This document shows positions 16,570-25,888 of a stretch of DNA of 64,000 nucleotides, one piece after another. The stretch is from NCBI RefSeq assembly GCF_029240175.1, contig NZ_JARBTM010000002.1, positions 124,001 through 188,000 on the forward strand. Direction: 5' to 3'. Every line of letters starts with the position of its first letter. Positions within the stretch are counted from its first letter, which is position 1. This stretch comes from Anaerosolibacter sp. GTDB taxonomy: Bacteria > Bacillota > Clostridia > Peptostreptococcales > Thermotaleaceae. The notes beneath the pieces are model-generated. The model saw nothing but the letters and a program-made list of their open reading frames with translations. It was not told the origin of the DNA and made no database searches. The translations under genes and the position numbers were made by a program.

Positions 16570-18297
16570 ATGATTGAAACATATTGGGATATATTAGATA
16601 ACAGTGAAAATCTTTCGATGGTGGGCGAGGGCATTCATCCCATTGTACAGAAAATATTGATACATAAAGGAATTACAGATATTGAGGAAATGAATGAATT
16701 TCTTTCTGCCAAACCTCAAAGAACTTATGACCCCTTTCTCATGAAGAATATGGGGGAAGTGGTGGATGTGGTTATAGATCATATTCATAAGGGAAAGAGC
16801 ATTTGGATCTACGGCGATTATGACGTAGATGGCGTGGCTAGCATTGCGGTGCTTATGGATTTTTTAAAACGGTTTACTTCAAACCTCCATTATTATATAC
16901 CCTTAAGGGCGGAGGAGGGTTATGGTCTAAATTGTGAGGCCATTGAAGATATTAAGAAACAAGGTGCCGATTTAATTATCACGGTGGACTGTGGATCTAC
17001 CTCAGTAAAGGAAGTGCAGCTGGCGAAGGATTTAGGCATGGAGATTATTGTGACGGATCACCATAATCTATCGGATACAGTGCCTGATTGTCTGATTTTG
17101 AACCCAAAGCAAGGGGATTGCAAATATCCTTTTAAGCTGTTATGTGGTTGTGGTATTGCTTTTAAGTTGGCCCAAGGAGTTCAAAAAAAGCTCAATGCAC
17201 CCAAAAGCTATCTCAATGACTTGTTAGATGTGGTGGCCTTGGCAACGGTGGCTGATGTGGTTCCTTTGATAGATGAAAATAGAACCCTTTTAAAATATGG
17301 TCTCAAAAAGATGACCAATTGCACAAGATCAGGACTTAAGGGTCTTATACGAGCTCTCGAGCTTGAAGGTAAAGATATTACAACTACCCATATTGGGTTT
17401 ATATTAGGACCCCATTTTAATGCCAGTGGTAGAATCGATGATGCCAGAGCCGGTGTAGAGTTGCTCTTGGAAGGAGATACAAAAAAAATAGATAGTCTTA
17501 TTCGACACCTGGTAGCTTGTAATCATGAAAGAAAAACGATTCAGGATAAAGGTCTTGAGTTATGTAAGGCCAAGGTAGAAAAAAATTATTTGGAAGATTT
17601 ATTTTTAGTGGTAGATTCAGAAGGAACCCATGAAGGGGTGATTGGGATCATTGCAGGAAAAATCAGAGACCGCTATTATAAGCCTACCTTGATCGTCACA
17701 GAAGGCCATGAAGAAGGAATCATGAAAGGCAGCGGAAGAAGTATTGATGGTATGGATATTTATGAGGAACTAAAGAACTGTGCCGATTTATTTATAAAGT
17801 TTGGCGGTCATAAGAATGCCTGTGGATTTTCCATAGAAAAAGATAAGTTAGAAATCTTACGAAGACGTTTAAATGAACAGGCCAAGGTGATTAGGGAAGA
17901 ATCACCAGAGGTTTTTGTTAAGACCCTTAAGGTATATGCCGAACTAAAGCCATCTGAACTGACAGAAAGCTTGCTGCAGGAACTGGAGAGAATAGAACCC
18001 TATGGCATGGGAAATGAGAAACCTCAGTTTTTATTGAGTTGTCTGAAGGTTGACAATTCGCCCCAAGTTGTGGCTATGGGAAAAAACCATGAACATTTAA
18101 AGTTAAAAGGCCTATCTCAGAAATGGAATGAGAAAATCCCAGTACATGCGGTTGGCTTTGGTATGGCTGATTTGTATATCCAACAATTACATTGTCCAGA
18201 AGAGGTAGATATCGTAGGATTTCCAAGAATCAACGAATGGAATGGATACAGAAATATGCAGTTTATGATCAGTGATGTGAAAGCGTCGAATAGGTAG
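16570..18297 (+). CDS. recJ: Single-stranded-DNA-specific exonuclease RecJ
   Basis: This 575-residue DHH-superfamily 5'-3' exonuclease acts in recombination and mismatch repair. Metal-binding motifs are present in order: GDYDVDGVAS (motif I), TVDCGS (II), TDHHN (III, the DHH) and ALATVADVVPL (IV). GPHFNASGRIDDARAGVELL starts the DHHA1 part. GSGRSIDGMDIYEEL and KFGGHKNACGFS supply the glycine-rich substrate site, and a C-terminal OB-like domain follows. ATG at 16570 has GGGAGG 7 bases upstream. Length is normal for RecJ, and all key aspartates and histidines are present. Confidence 0.96.
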   Translation: MIETYWDILDNSENLSMVGEGIHPIVQKILIHKGITDIEEMNEFLSAKPQRTYDPFLMKNMGEVVDVVIDHIHKGKSIWIYGDYDVDGVASIAVLMDFLKRFTSNLHYYIPLRAEEGYGLNCEAIEDIKKQGADLIITVDCGSTSVKEVQLAKDLGMEIIVTDHHNLSDTVPDCLILNPKQGDCKYPFKLLCGCGIAFKLAQGVQKKLNAPKSYLNDLLDVVALATVADVVPLIDENRTLLKYGLKKMTNCTRSGLKGLIRALELEGKDITTTHIGFILGPHFNASGRIDDARAGVELLLEGDTKKIDSLIRHLVACNHERKTIQDKGLELCKAKVEKNYLEDLFLVVDSEGTHEGVIGIIAGKIRDRYYKPTLIVTEGHEEGIMKGSGRSIDGMDIYEELKNCADLFIKFGGHKNACGFSIEKDKLEILRRRLNEQAKVIREESPEVFVKTLKVYAELKPSELTESLLQELERIEPYGMGNEKPQFLLSCLKVDNSPQVVAMGKNHEHLKLKGLSQKWNEKIPVHAVGFGMADLYIQQLHCPEEVDIVGFPRINEWNGYRNMQFMISDVKASNR

Positions 18298-18336
18298 ATA
18301 AAACGCCCAATGGAATTTTCCATTGGGCGTTTTATC
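18297..18336. terminator. Bidirectional terminator between recJ and gpmI
   Basis: Perfect palindrome GATAAAACGCCCAATGGA/TCCATTGGGCGTTTTATC with TTTT/AAAA on the two sides, between convergent stops. Confidence 0.92.
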
Positions 18337-18341
18337 TGTAT

Positions 18342-19904
18342 TTATATATTGTCTGATTCTACATTAAAGGCAGGCTCCAGTAATAGGGAGCGGCCAGTCA
18401 TTTCATCAGGCTTAGGGATTCCCATCATATGAAGCAATGTAGGTGCTAAATCAGCAAGTTTTCCTTCGTCGATACCGCACTCTTCTGTGCTGTTGATGAG
18501 CAGTAATGGCACAGGATTTGTGGAGTGGGCTGTGATGATATTTCCGTCTGAGTCTAACATTTCATCGGAATTTCCATGATCAGCCGTAAGGAGAATCTGG
18601 CCACCCTTGGCAATAACAGCCTCGATGACTTTGCCAACACATGTATCCACGGTCTCTACAGCCTTAATGGCTGCATCCATGGAACCTGTATGACCGACCA
18701 TATCAGCATTCGCATAATTTACAATGATCACATCATGGATATCCTTCTGAATTTCCTCCAGTAAACGATCTGTAACTTCATAGGCGCTCATCTCCGGTTG
18801 TAAATCATAAGTGGCTACCTTTGGAGAGGGAACCAAGATACGGGTTTCTCCTTCGTAAGGCGTTTCAATACCACCGTTAAAGAAGAAGGTAACATGGGCA
18901 TATTTCTCTGTCTCTGCAATGCGAAGTTGTTTCAACCCGAGCTTTGAGATGTATTCCCCAAAGGTATTGGTTAACGCTTGGGGCTCATAGGCCACGTGAA
19001 CATTTGGCATGGTGGCATCATAACTGGTCATACATACATAATGTAATGGAAAGAAGCCCTTTGGTCTTTCAAAGTCATTAAAGGATGGGTCCACGAAAGC
19101 TCTTGTTATTTCTCTGGCACGATCAGGTCTAAAGTTAAACATGATGACAGAATCCAAAGGATTTACCGTGGCAACAGGGATATCATTTTCCGTGATGACG
19201 GTGGGAATAACAAATTCATCTACTACTTTGTTTTCATAGGAAATCTCCACTGCACTGCGGGCAGATACTGCCTTGGTACCAAGGCCTAGCGTCATGGCAT
19301 CATAGGCCAATTGCACCCTTTCCCAGCGCTTATCTCGATCCATGGCGTAGTAACGACCAGCAATGGTTGCAATTTTACCCACACCAATTTCTTGGATGTT
19401 TTTTTCTAGTTCATCAATAAAGGTCAATGCACTAGATGGAGGTACATCCCTTCCATCTAGGAATGCATGGATGTAGACCTTATCAAGGCCTGCTGCTTTT
19501 GCAAGTCTCAACAATGCATAAAGATGGGTGTTATGGCTGTGAACGCCGCCATCGGACAGTAGTCCCCACAGATGCAGTGCAGAATTGTTGTTTTTTACAT
19601 TTTCAATGGCTTCTGCGAACACAGGATTTTCAAAGAAATCTCCATCTTCAATGGCTTTTGTAATTCTCGTCAATTCCTGATACACAACACGGCCAGCACC
19701 AATATTTAGATGGCCAACCTCTGAATTCCCCATCTGTCCATGGGGTAAACCTACCTCAAGGCCGCTGGCATGGGCAATGCTTTGGGGATATAGCTCGAAG
19801 TATCTATCGAGATTCGGTGTATTCGCCTGTTTTACTGCATTTCCATAATCACTTTCATTTAAACCAAAACCGTCCAATATGATGAGTGTAGTTGGTTTTT
19901 TCAA
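18342..19904 (-). CDS. gpmI: 2,3-bisphosphoglycerate-independent phosphoglycerate mutase
   Basis: This 520-residue Mn-dependent alkaline-phosphatase-superfamily enzyme interconverts 3- and 2-phosphoglycerate in glycolysis. The N-terminal metal motif is [17 protein letters not shown]. The phosphoserine nucleophile is in [33 protein letters not shown] follows, and the C-terminal metal ligands are in [11 protein letters not shown] and [11 protein letters not shown]. Length is typical of iPGM. The start codon is TTG, with AGAGGGGGAATG upstream. It is a single gene, separated from recJ by a shared terminator. Confidence 0.97.
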   Translation of the reverse strand: MKKPTTLIILDGFGLNESDYGNAVKQANTPNLDRYFELYPQSIAHASGLEVGLPHGQMGNSEVGHLNIGAGRVVYQELTRITKAIEDGDFFENPVFAEAIENVKNNNSALHLWGLLSDGGVHSHNTHLYALLRLAKAAGLDKVYIHAFLDGRDVPPSSALTFIDELEKNIQEIGVGKIATIAGRYYAMDRDKRWERVQLAYDAMTLGLGTKAVSARSAVEISYENKVVDEFVIPTVITENDIPVATVNPLDSVIMFNFRPDRAREITRAFVDPSFNDFERPKGFFPLHYVCMTSYDATMPNVHVAYEPQALTNTFGEYISKLGLKQLRIAETEKYAHVTFFFNGGIETPYEGETRILVPSPKVATYDLQPEMSAYEVTDRLLEEIQKDIHDVIIVNYANADMVGHTGSMDAAIKAVETVDTCVGKVIEAVIAKGGQILLTADHGNSDEMLDSDGNIITAHSTNPVPLLLINSTEECGIDEGKLADLAPTLLHMMGIPKPDEMTGRSLLLEPAFNVESDNI

Positions 19905-20045
19905 AATACATTCCCCCTCTATCCGTTAGTGTGGAACAACGTTGCCAAACGGCAATTTGTTGATGTTCTATTCATTTATATTACCACAATATATACCCAG
20001 TAAAAATAGGATAAATACAAGATTATGTCAAACGATAGGGAGCTT

Positions 20046-20077
20046 TTGTGTCCCGCGGACGCATTGTGTCCCTACAT
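20046..20077. repeat. Short REP-like palindrome between gpmI and hydrolase gene
   Basis: TGTCCCGCGGACGCATTGTG and TCCCTAC give, on the minus strand, GTAGGGACACAATGCG then TCCGCGGGACA. It has the GTAGGG start of the window's other palindromes but only a short stem. Confidence 0.45.
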
Positions 20078-20104
20078 AATTATAATGAATACCAAAGGTG
20101 TTTG

Positions 20105-21016
20105 TCAAATCCGTTCTGAAATAACAGTCTTTAAGAATGTATCTACTGCTTCTTCGTAGGCTTTGGGTGCAGCCTCAATAGATTTGGCATGCTTTGCTCC
20201 TTCCACTAGAAGCAAATCCTTACTTCCTATTTTTTCCCTATACATCTCTATGCTCATTTCAGGGGGGATGTAAGTATCTGCAGATCCATGGATAAAAAGT
20301 ACTGGTGCTGAAATATCCTTAATTGTAGCTGCTGGAGATACATCCTGAAAGTGAGCCTTGGTTCTGAAATAGGTGATTAGACTAGATATAGGCAGCCAAG
20401 GGAACGGCTGCAGGCGGTAATCTGCTTTTAACCGGAAAGCCAACAGGGCATTGAGGTCCGAAAAAGAACAATCGGAGATATAAAAATGAACACGATGATC
20501 TATGGCCCCGTGCTGCAGCGCCGTGGCAGCACCCATGGATTCTCCATGAACACCTATGATAGAGTGGGACCCCAACCGATGAGATACCCAGTCCACCCAT
20601 GCAGTTAAATCTTGTTTTTCATAATAGCCAAGGGTGGTGAAGTGACCTCCGCTTCTGCCATGATTCCGATGATCATAGAGGAGGACATTGAAACCTCTTT
20701 CATAAAAGAGATAAAAATACTTTATGGAATGAAGAAGGTTCATCGTAATTCCATGGCATAGAATGATGGTCTTATGGGATGGACCATTGGGATAAAACCA
20801 ACCCCGCATCTTATATCCAAAAGGTGATTCCAACCAGACTTCTTCCTTAGATAGATTTTCAACTGCTGCCAGTTTAGCAGCATGCTTTTCCTGCATCATT
20901 TCAAGGACTTGCTGATCATTTAGGGTTTTAGGTTGAATAACCAGACTGGAAAAGTGATATGCGCCAATAAGAAAAACAAGACTTATAACGGATATACCTC
21001 CTAATAAATAAAACAT
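20105..21016 (-). CDS. Membrane-anchored alpha/beta hydrolase
   Basis: This 303-residue serine hydrolase has an N-terminal transmembrane anchor (LLGGISVISLVFLIGAYHF). The oxyanion motif is CHGITMN, the nucleophile elbow is GVHGESMGAATAL (GxSxG), the acid is in FIHGSADTYIP and the catalytic histidine is in GAKHAKS. It resembles the YqkD/YfhR group of extracellular-facing esterase-like hydrolases, whose substrates are mostly unknown. ATG at 21016 is 8 bases after AAAGGAG; the TTG two codons earlier is too close to that site. It is a single gene. Confidence 0.9.
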   Translation of the reverse strand: MFYLLGGISVISLVFLIGAYHFSSLVIQPKTLNDQQVLEMMQEKHAAKLAAVENLSKEEVWLESPFGYKMRGWFYPNGPSHKTIILCHGITMNLLHSIKYFYLFYERGFNVLLYDHRNHGRSGGHFTTLGYYEKQDLTAWVDWVSHRLGSHSIIGVHGESMGAATALQHGAIDHRVHFYISDCSFSDLNALLAFRLKADYRLQPFPWLPISSLITYFRTKAHFQDVSPAATIKDISAPVLFIHGSADTYIPPEMSIEMYREKIGSKDLLLVEGAKHAKSIEAAPKAYEEAVDTFLKTVISERI

Positions 21017-21254
21017 AGCCAATGCTCCTTTGCCACTGTTATGATGAAACGTTTCTATTATTATACCATAGTGTAAATATATTCCATGGAATCAAAATTA
21101 GGAATAGGAATCCTGACACAAAAATATATTTGTAAAAGCATAGACAGAAAGAAGCCTATAGAAATTCTATAAAATGGAAACAATCATCAAATAGAGAAAT
21201 ATGAAGTTTTCATGAAGCAGCGAAAGAACAAAATCAATCTAGAGAGGTGTGGAC

Positions 21255-22535
21255 ATGGCCCATCATACCATTAAATCATCCTATAAACAGTTAGAGGAAA
21301 GGCTCAACCGTTTTCCACAAGGAGCACCGCCATCGGAGACCTTGTACAAAATATTAAAGATTCTTTTTAGCGAGAAAGAGGCGCAGCTGGTTGCTCAGCT
21401 GCCGATCAAACCATTTACAGTAGAAACAGCCAGTAAAATATGGAAAATGGATAGAATTTCTACCCAAAAAGTATTGGAAGATTTAGCTGGGAGAGCGATT
21501 CTTCTAGATATGGATTATCATGGTGATCAAAAGTATGTTTTGCCTCCGCCCATGGCTGGCTTTTTTGAGTTTTCCATCATGCGTACCCGGGGGGACATAG
21601 ACCAAAAGTTATTGAGTGAGCTGTACTTTCAATATTTAAATGTGGAGGAGGATTTTATCAAAGGGCTGTTTGCCCATGGTGAGACCCAAGCAGGGCGAGT
21701 ATTTGTCCATGAACCTGTGCTTTCCAATGAAAATGCCCTTCATGTTTTAGACTATGAAAGAGCCAGTGAAGTAATTCGTACTGCAAAGCACAGGGGTATT
21801 GGCATGTGCTATTGCAGACATAAAATGGAACATGTGGGAAAGGCCTGTGATGCACCCATGGATATCTGTATGACTTTTAATGGAGCGGCAGCATCATTAA
21901 TCAAGCATGGATATGCCCGAGAAGTAGGAATTTCAGAAGGGTTAGAGCTGTTACAGCAAGCCTATGAGTATAATTTGGTACAGTTCGGTGAAAATGTACG
22001 GGAGCAGGTAAGTTTTATCTGCAATTGTTGTGGCTGCTGCTGTGAAGCCATGATTGCTGCCCGAAAATTTGGTATGTTAAACCCTGTCCATACAACCAAC
22101 TTTCTACCCAAAATTGATGAAGCAAAATGCAATGGCTGCGGCAGATGTGTTCATACTTGCCCAGTAGAAGCCATGACCATGGTATCAGCGAACAATCCCC
22201 AGCGGTACGAAAAGAAGAAGGCGAAACTCCATGAAGATATCTGCTTAGGCTGCGGCGTGTGCGTCCGAGCTTGCCCAACAAAAGCCTTAGGTTTAGTTTC
22301 TCGAAAAGAGAGGGTCATTACGCCTGTCAATTCAACCCACCGGGTCGTCATGATGGCTATTGAAAGGGGTATGCTCCAAGAACTTATTTTTGACAATCAA
22401 GCTTTTGCCAGTCATCGTGCCATGGCTGCTATTCTATCTGGAATTTTGAAACTACCACCGATCAAACAAGCCCTGGCAAGCAAACAGATGAAATCTAGAT
22501 ATCTCGAGGCACTGATAACACGATTTAAGGTATAA
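21255..22535 (+). CDS. 4Fe-4S dicluster protein with helical N-terminal region
   Basis: This 426-residue protein has three parts. Residues 1-110 are helical and winged-helix-like (VETASKIWKMDRISTQKVLE). Residues 170-270 are cysteine-rich (GMCYCRHKMEHVGKACD, and CNCCGCCCEAM). A two-cluster ferredoxin domain follows, CNGCGRCVHTCPVEA and CLGCGVCVRACPTKA. The last 80 residues are helical. It is probably a cytoplasmic electron-transfer protein of anaerobes; the extra CNCCGCCC motif suggests another cluster or metal. ATG at 21255 has AGAGAGG 7 bases upstream. No redox partner gene is adjacent, so the pathway is not assignable. Confidence 0.85.
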   Translation: MAHHTIKSSYKQLEERLNRFPQGAPPSETLYKILKILFSEKEAQLVAQLPIKPFTVETASKIWKMDRISTQKVLEDLAGRAILLDMDYHGDQKYVLPPPMAGFFEFSIMRTRGDIDQKLLSELYFQYLNVEEDFIKGLFAHGETQAGRVFVHEPVLSNENALHVLDYERASEVIRTAKHRGIGMCYCRHKMEHVGKACDAPMDICMTFNGAAASLIKHGYAREVGISEGLELLQQAYEYNLVQFGENVREQVSFICNCCGCCCEAMIAARKFGMLNPVHTTNFLPKIDEAKCNGCGRCVHTCPVEAMTMVSANNPQRYEKKKAKLHEDICLGCGVCVRACPTKALGLVSRKERVITPVNSTHRVVMMAIERGMLQELIFDNQAFASHRAMAAILSGILKLPPIKQALASKQMKSRYLEALITRFKV

Positions 22536-22536
22536 G

Positions 22537-22572
22537 AACAAAGAGCAGATAAAAAATGATCTGCTCTTTGTT
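22537..22572. terminator. Convergent terminator
   Basis: Perfect 14-bp stem AACAAAGAGCAGAT (22537-22550)/ATCTGCTCTTTGTT (22559-22572) between convergent genes. Confidence 0.85.
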
Positions 22573-22590
22573 GGGTGTATAGATTTTACC

Positions 22591-22977
22591 CTAGAAAAAG
22601 AAAGGTCTACGCCATATTGCAGCTAGTGTTAAGAACCATAACAGCAAGCTGGAACCACCCCAGAATTGTGTTTCAACCTCTGCTTGCTGAGATGGTCTAG
22701 ATATTCTAGTTTCAGCAGTCAATATATTTTTTACCATCTCAATTCTTTGTTTATGGTCATCTGTTACAAAACCCTCCATAGTAGATAAGGCATCCAGATT
22801 TTTTATATGCTGCGAAAGCACTTCCTGAGAAACCGTACCCTTTACCCTATACATTTCCCTCAAAATATATTTATCAGGGACATTACCATATTGCTCAAGA
22901 AATTTATTATACTCTTCCAATTTATCATTGGGGAGCATCACAAGATCCAAGGTATAGGCATTTTGATTGTTTTTCAT
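22591..22977 (-). CDS. Hypothetical protein, soluble with hydrophobic aromatic tail
   Basis: This 128-residue protein is charged and helical through residue 95, then ends FWGGSSLLLWFLTLAAIWRR followed by PFFF, a C-terminal membrane-anchor-like segment. AAAGGGGGTG lies upstream. ATG at 22977 and GTG at 22983 are both possible starts. I do not recognise a family. The gene lies beside two very small Gly/Phe-rich membrane-type proteins (23082-23282 and 23531-23692), whose tails share the GG-hydrophobic-FGG style. The three may belong to one surface or spore-associated group (inference). Confidence 0.7.
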   Translation of the reverse strand: MKNNQNAYTLDLVMLPNDKLEEYNKFLEQYGNVPDKYILREMYRVKGTVSQEVLSQHIKNLDALSTMEGFVTDDHKQRIEMVKNILTAETRISRPSQQAEVETQFWGGSSLLLWFLTLAAIWRRPFFF

Positions 22978-23081
22978 CGTCACTTACACCCCCTTTCGGT
23001 AGTTATCCTCTTGCGATAACATAATATGTCTTGTGGACCAAAAGGTTACAGACAAGTTGTTAAAAGAAAAGAGCAGCATCT

Positions 23082-23282
23082 TCATGTAGACACTGCCCAT
23101 TGGGAGGATAATATATGTAAGGAGCTGTCATTTCCGAAGAAACCGCCTCCAGTTCCACAGCCTACTCCGCCAAATAAACCGCCTCCAAATAATACAACGA
23201 GGAGTAGGAAGAAGAACAACAAGCTATCATTTTTGCCGCCAAACAAACCGCAGCCACATTTCTTTTCAACTGTGCCTGACAT
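23082..23282 (-). CDS. Gly/Cys-rich small membrane protein, 66 residues
   Basis: The product starts MSGTVEKKCGCGLFGGKNDS. One hydrophobic segment follows (LLFFFLLLVVLFGGGLFGGV), then GCGTGGGFFG and a polar tail. AAAGGAGG sits 7 bases before the ATG, an excellent ribosome site. This supports the minus strand over the longer proline-rich frame that runs opposite from 23026. The small size, glycine/phenylalanine runs and single membrane helix recall short spore-coat or membrane proteins of Firmicutes, but no named family can be assigned. Confidence 0.7.
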   Translation of the reverse strand: MSGTVEKKCGCGLFGGKNDSLLFFFLLLVVLFGGGLFGGVGCGTGGGFFGNDSSLHILSSQWAVST

Positions 23283-23530
23283 ATGGGAACCTCCTTTTAA
23301 TCTTCCAAATGTTTTCTTATCATTCGCCTACTTTAGAATATGTGGCTCTTTGAATACCTGTTACAAAAATCATAGGAGAAAGGAAATATCCTATAATAAA
23401 ATCTAAAAAAAATTTTATATATGGGCGAAAAGGGGTCACCCAATTGAAATCACTTAAATACTATATAGTGTAGAGATTTAATGGATAGGAAAGATTTTGA
23501 AATCAGTATACCTTAAGGAGGTAATAGAAA

Positions 23531-23692
23531 ATGAGTAAAGATCATCAGCTTCCAGCCGTTTCTGTAGCAGAAGCCCAAAGCGTTCAGAAGGAAATATTTC
23601 CAGGAATAGGGTTTGATACCCTTATTTGGATCGCCGTGCTTTTCTTTCTCTTTGGAGGAACGAGTATCTTTGGTTTAGGGACAAAAGAATAA
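23531..23692 (+). CDS. Small membrane protein, 53 residues
   Basis: ATG follows TAAGGAGGTAATAGAAA, an ideal ribosome site. The product begins MSKDHQLPAVSVAEAQSVQK, then EIFPGIGFDT, and one membrane helix (LIWIAVLFFLFGGTSIFGLG) ends in TKE. The LFFLFGG-FG pattern mirrors the neighbouring minus-strand protein LFGGGLFGG. A hairpin terminator lies about 50 bases downstream. Function unknown. Confidence 0.7.
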   Translation: MSKDHQLPAVSVAEAQSVQKEIFPGIGFDTLIWIAVLFFLFGGTSIFGLGTKE

Positions 23693-23741
23693 AAAGCATA
23701 AAAAAAGGAATTGAGAAGATAATGTTGAATTAAAATCATTA

Positions 23742-23770
23742 AAGGCTGATGAATATATCGGCCTTATTTT
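23742..23770 (+). terminator. Terminator of the 53-residue gene
   Basis: AAGGCTGAT-GAATAT-ATCGGCCTT (one G-U pair) followed by ATTTTGTGTTT. Confidence 0.7.
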
Positions 23771-23838
23771 GTGTTTATGTTTGTAATGAAAGAATAATAT
23801 AATGGGTGATTTCCATTGCTGAAAATAGCATATTTCTA

Positions 23839-23847
23839 TGATATAAT
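23839..23847 (+). promoter_or_regulatory. Extended -10 promoter for the DUF881 operon
   Basis: TGA-TATAAT at 23839-23847, about 140 bases before the first gene; no good -35 is seen. Nothing else is recognised in the 294-bp gap. Confidence 0.4.
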
Positions 23848-23986
23848 ACTTATGTTTAAAGAAATATACAAAATCTTGTAAAAATGCAAGACTAGCTAAG
23901 AAAATGGAAATACTGCTTTAGACGGATGATTATATAAAAAATACAATCCCTGTGGGGGATGAAAATGATAAAGTAGGTGATGAACA

Positions 23987-24718
23987 ATGAAAGGGATAAG
24001 GGCACAGGTTGCAGTAGGTATCGTTTGTGTTGTACTTGGGCTTTCTTTGACTTTGCAATTTAGGAGCGTACAGGCTAATTATAATGGGGCTGCACCTACT
24101 CAAACAGCAAAGGAGTTGGCGGAAGAATTAAAAAGAGTAAGGGAGGAAAAACAGAAGCTGCAGGGTGAGATTAATGATATCGAAGATCAGATTAAGGAAA
24201 TTGAAGAGGCAGAGTCAACACAAGAAGCCCTAGCGAAACAGATAAGAAGCGAAATCGAGAAATATAAAGTGATTTCAGGATTCAAGACAGTTAAAGGAAC
24301 TGGTGTGGTTATAGTGATCGATGATCCTCCCCCTGATCCAGAGTTTCCTACGGACAGAAGTGTTATCATGGATCGGTATGAACGATTATTAGAAGTGGTA
24401 AATAGATTAAACGATGCAGGTGCAGAAGCGATTTCTATCAATGAGCAGAGAATCATTTCTAGAACAGAAATAAGCTTGGCAGGAAACAATATTAATATTA
24501 ATGCAATTCCAACGGCACCGCCATTTATTATTAAAGCGATTGGAAACCCAGAAGATTTAGAGGCTGCGTTAAATATTCGTTACGGTATCGTATGGCAGAT
24601 GAAGGAGAAGGATGGTCTGCAGGTTGCGGTGAAAAAGCAGGATGAAGTCATAATTTCTGGATATAACGGTACAATAAAGTATCGTTTTGCTAAACCTATA
24701 GAAGACAACCAACAGTAG
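23987..24718 (+). CDS. DUF881 family membrane-anchored protein (first copy)
   Basis: This 243-residue protein has one N-terminal signal-anchor helix (QVAVGIVCVVLGLSLTLQF), a coiled coil (about residues 35-90, ELAEELKRVREEKQKLQGEI) and a conserved C-terminal DUF881 domain. Typical motifs include VKGTGVVIVIDD, LNDAGAEAISINEQRI and PPFIIKAIGNPEDLEAAL. Members (YlxW/YlxX in Bacillus) lie with cell-division genes in many Firmicutes and face the outside of the membrane; their role is not settled. It forms an operon with a second copy 13 bases on and the sbp gene. Confidence 0.9.
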   Translation: MKGIRAQVAVGIVCVVLGLSLTLQFRSVQANYNGAAPTQTAKELAEELKRVREEKQKLQGEINDIEDQIKEIEEAESTQEALAKQIRSEIEKYKVISGFKTVKGTGVVIVIDDPPPDPEFPTDRSVIMDRYERLLEVVNRLNDAGAEAISINEQRIISRTEISLAGNNININAIPTAPPFIIKAIGNPEDLEAALNIRYGIVWQMKEKDGLQVAVKKQDEVIISGYNGTIKYRFAKPIEDNQQ

Positions 24719-24731
24719 TTGAGGTGATAGA

Positions 24732-25457
24732 ATGAGATTTAGTCGATGGAAGTTTAACATACTGCTGTTTGCTATACTAATCGGTTTTGCGATTTCCCTT
24801 CAAGTGAAGAATGTGAAGGGGGAGTATCAATATGTGCCTTTAAAAGTAATTCATGACTATAAGGTATCTATTGAAAGCGAGGAAAAAGAGCTTGAGAATC
24901 TTCACAGAATTGTTTTAGACAAGAAAAAACAAATCCAAGAATATGAAAGAATAAAGGAAGAAGGCGGAGATATCGAAGATGCTATGCTCCGGGAATTGAA
25001 TGAGCAAAAACTGATTGCTGGTTTTGTAGATGTGGAAGGTCCAGGTGTTATATTGGTCTTAAATGATGGCACCAGGGAATTATATGAAGGAGAAGACCCA
25101 AATGCCGTGCTTGTCCATGATATTGACGTGCTGACCTTGGTGAATGATTTAAAAGAGGCTGGTGCTGAAGCGCTATCCATCAATGGACAAAGGGTGTTAT
25201 CCACTTCCGAAATGACCTGTGCGGGGTATACCATTCGCATCAACAATCAAGTGTTTGCGCAGCCGTTTATTATTAAGGCAATTGGAGATCCTAAAACATT
25301 AGAAGCAGCTTTGAAGGCTCCTGATAGTTATGCTCAAATTCTCAAGGAGTTTTATGGCCTATATCTTGAAGTCAATACAGTACTGAATATGAAGATAGAC
25401 AAATTTTCTGAGGATATTAATCATATTTATCTCACAGAAGTTAAAGAAGGTGCTTAA
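24732..25457 (+). CDS. DUF881 family membrane-anchored protein (second copy)
   Basis: This 241-residue paralog of the preceding gene has a signal anchor (ILLFAILIGFAISLQV), a coiled coil (residues 40-75) and the DUF881 domain with VEGPGVILVLNDG, LKEAGAEALSINGQRVL and QPFIIKAIGDPKTLEAAL. GAGGTG precedes the ATG. The tandem arrangement followed by a DUF1290 protein matches the ylxW-ylxX-sbp cluster of Bacillus, here without the neighbouring division genes. The downstream gene overlaps or abuts the stop, implying coupled translation. Confidence 0.9.
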   Translation: MRFSRWKFNILLFAILIGFAISLQVKNVKGEYQYVPLKVIHDYKVSIESEEKELENLHRIVLDKKKQIQEYERIKEEGGDIEDAMLRELNEQKLIAGFVDVEGPGVILVLNDGTRELYEGEDPNAVLVHDIDVLTLVNDLKEAGAEALSINGQRVLSTSEMTCAGYTIRINNQVFAQPFIIKAIGDPKTLEAALKAPDSYAQILKEFYGLYLEVNTVLNMKIDKFSEDINHIYLTEVKEGA

Positions 25458-25458
25458 G

Positions 25459-25800
25459 TTGCTTATTATTTTCATTGGATTAATTCTAGGTGTAGTCCTT
25501 GGCATGTATTTGCCAATTACGTATTCAACCTCTTACTCGTTGTATATGTCTGTGGCCATATTGGCAGCGTTGGATTCTGTATTTGGGGCCATTAGATCTC
25601 ATATGGAGAAAAAATTTAACACTGCCATATTTGTCTCAGGTTTCTTTGGCAATGCTATATTGGCTGGGTTCCTGGCTTATATTGGAGATCGACTAGGTGT
25701 ACCGTTATATTATGCGGCAATCTTTGCCTTCGGTGATCGGCTATTTCAAAATTTTGCCATTATTCGAAGGGATCTTATTGATCGATTTACCCATAAGTAA
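25459..25800 (+). CDS. sbp: Small basic membrane protein (DUF1290)
   Basis: This 113-residue integral membrane protein has three or four helices and the conserved middle AILAALDSVFGAIRSHMEKK, FVSGFFGNAILAGFLAYIG and IFAFGDRLFQNFAIIRRDL. It aligns along its whole length with Bacillus Sbp from my memory of that sequence. TTG at 25459 is chosen because it gives the family's N-terminus and follows GAAGGTG by 6 bases; GTG at 25450 is an alternative. Its role is unknown but it is linked genomically with division and DUF881 proteins. Confidence 0.88.
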   Translation: MLIIFIGLILGVVLGMYLPITYSTSYSLYMSVAILAALDSVFGAIRSHMEKKFNTAIFVSGFFGNAILAGFLAYIGDRLGVPLYYAAIFAFGDRLFQNFAIIRRDLIDRFTHK

Positions 25801-25843
25801 CATTCTAATATGAGCATCTAGCTTAGGTATTATGGGGTGAATA

Positions 25844-25872
25844 TTGTAATAAAAAACAGTATATGATATAGT
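25844..25872 (+). promoter_or_regulatory. Promoter of the Mn riboswitch transcript
   Basis: TTGTAA (25844-25849), 17-bp spacer, TATAGT (25867-25872), about 17 bases before the riboswitch aptamer. Confidence 0.6.
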
Positions 25873-25888
25873 AGTAATTGGAAAAGCA

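Noticed and set aside
23026-23406. Proline-rich 126-residue plus-strand ORF
   Set aside because: Antisense to a 66-residue gene with an ideal ribosome site; the proline runs are the complement of glycine codons.
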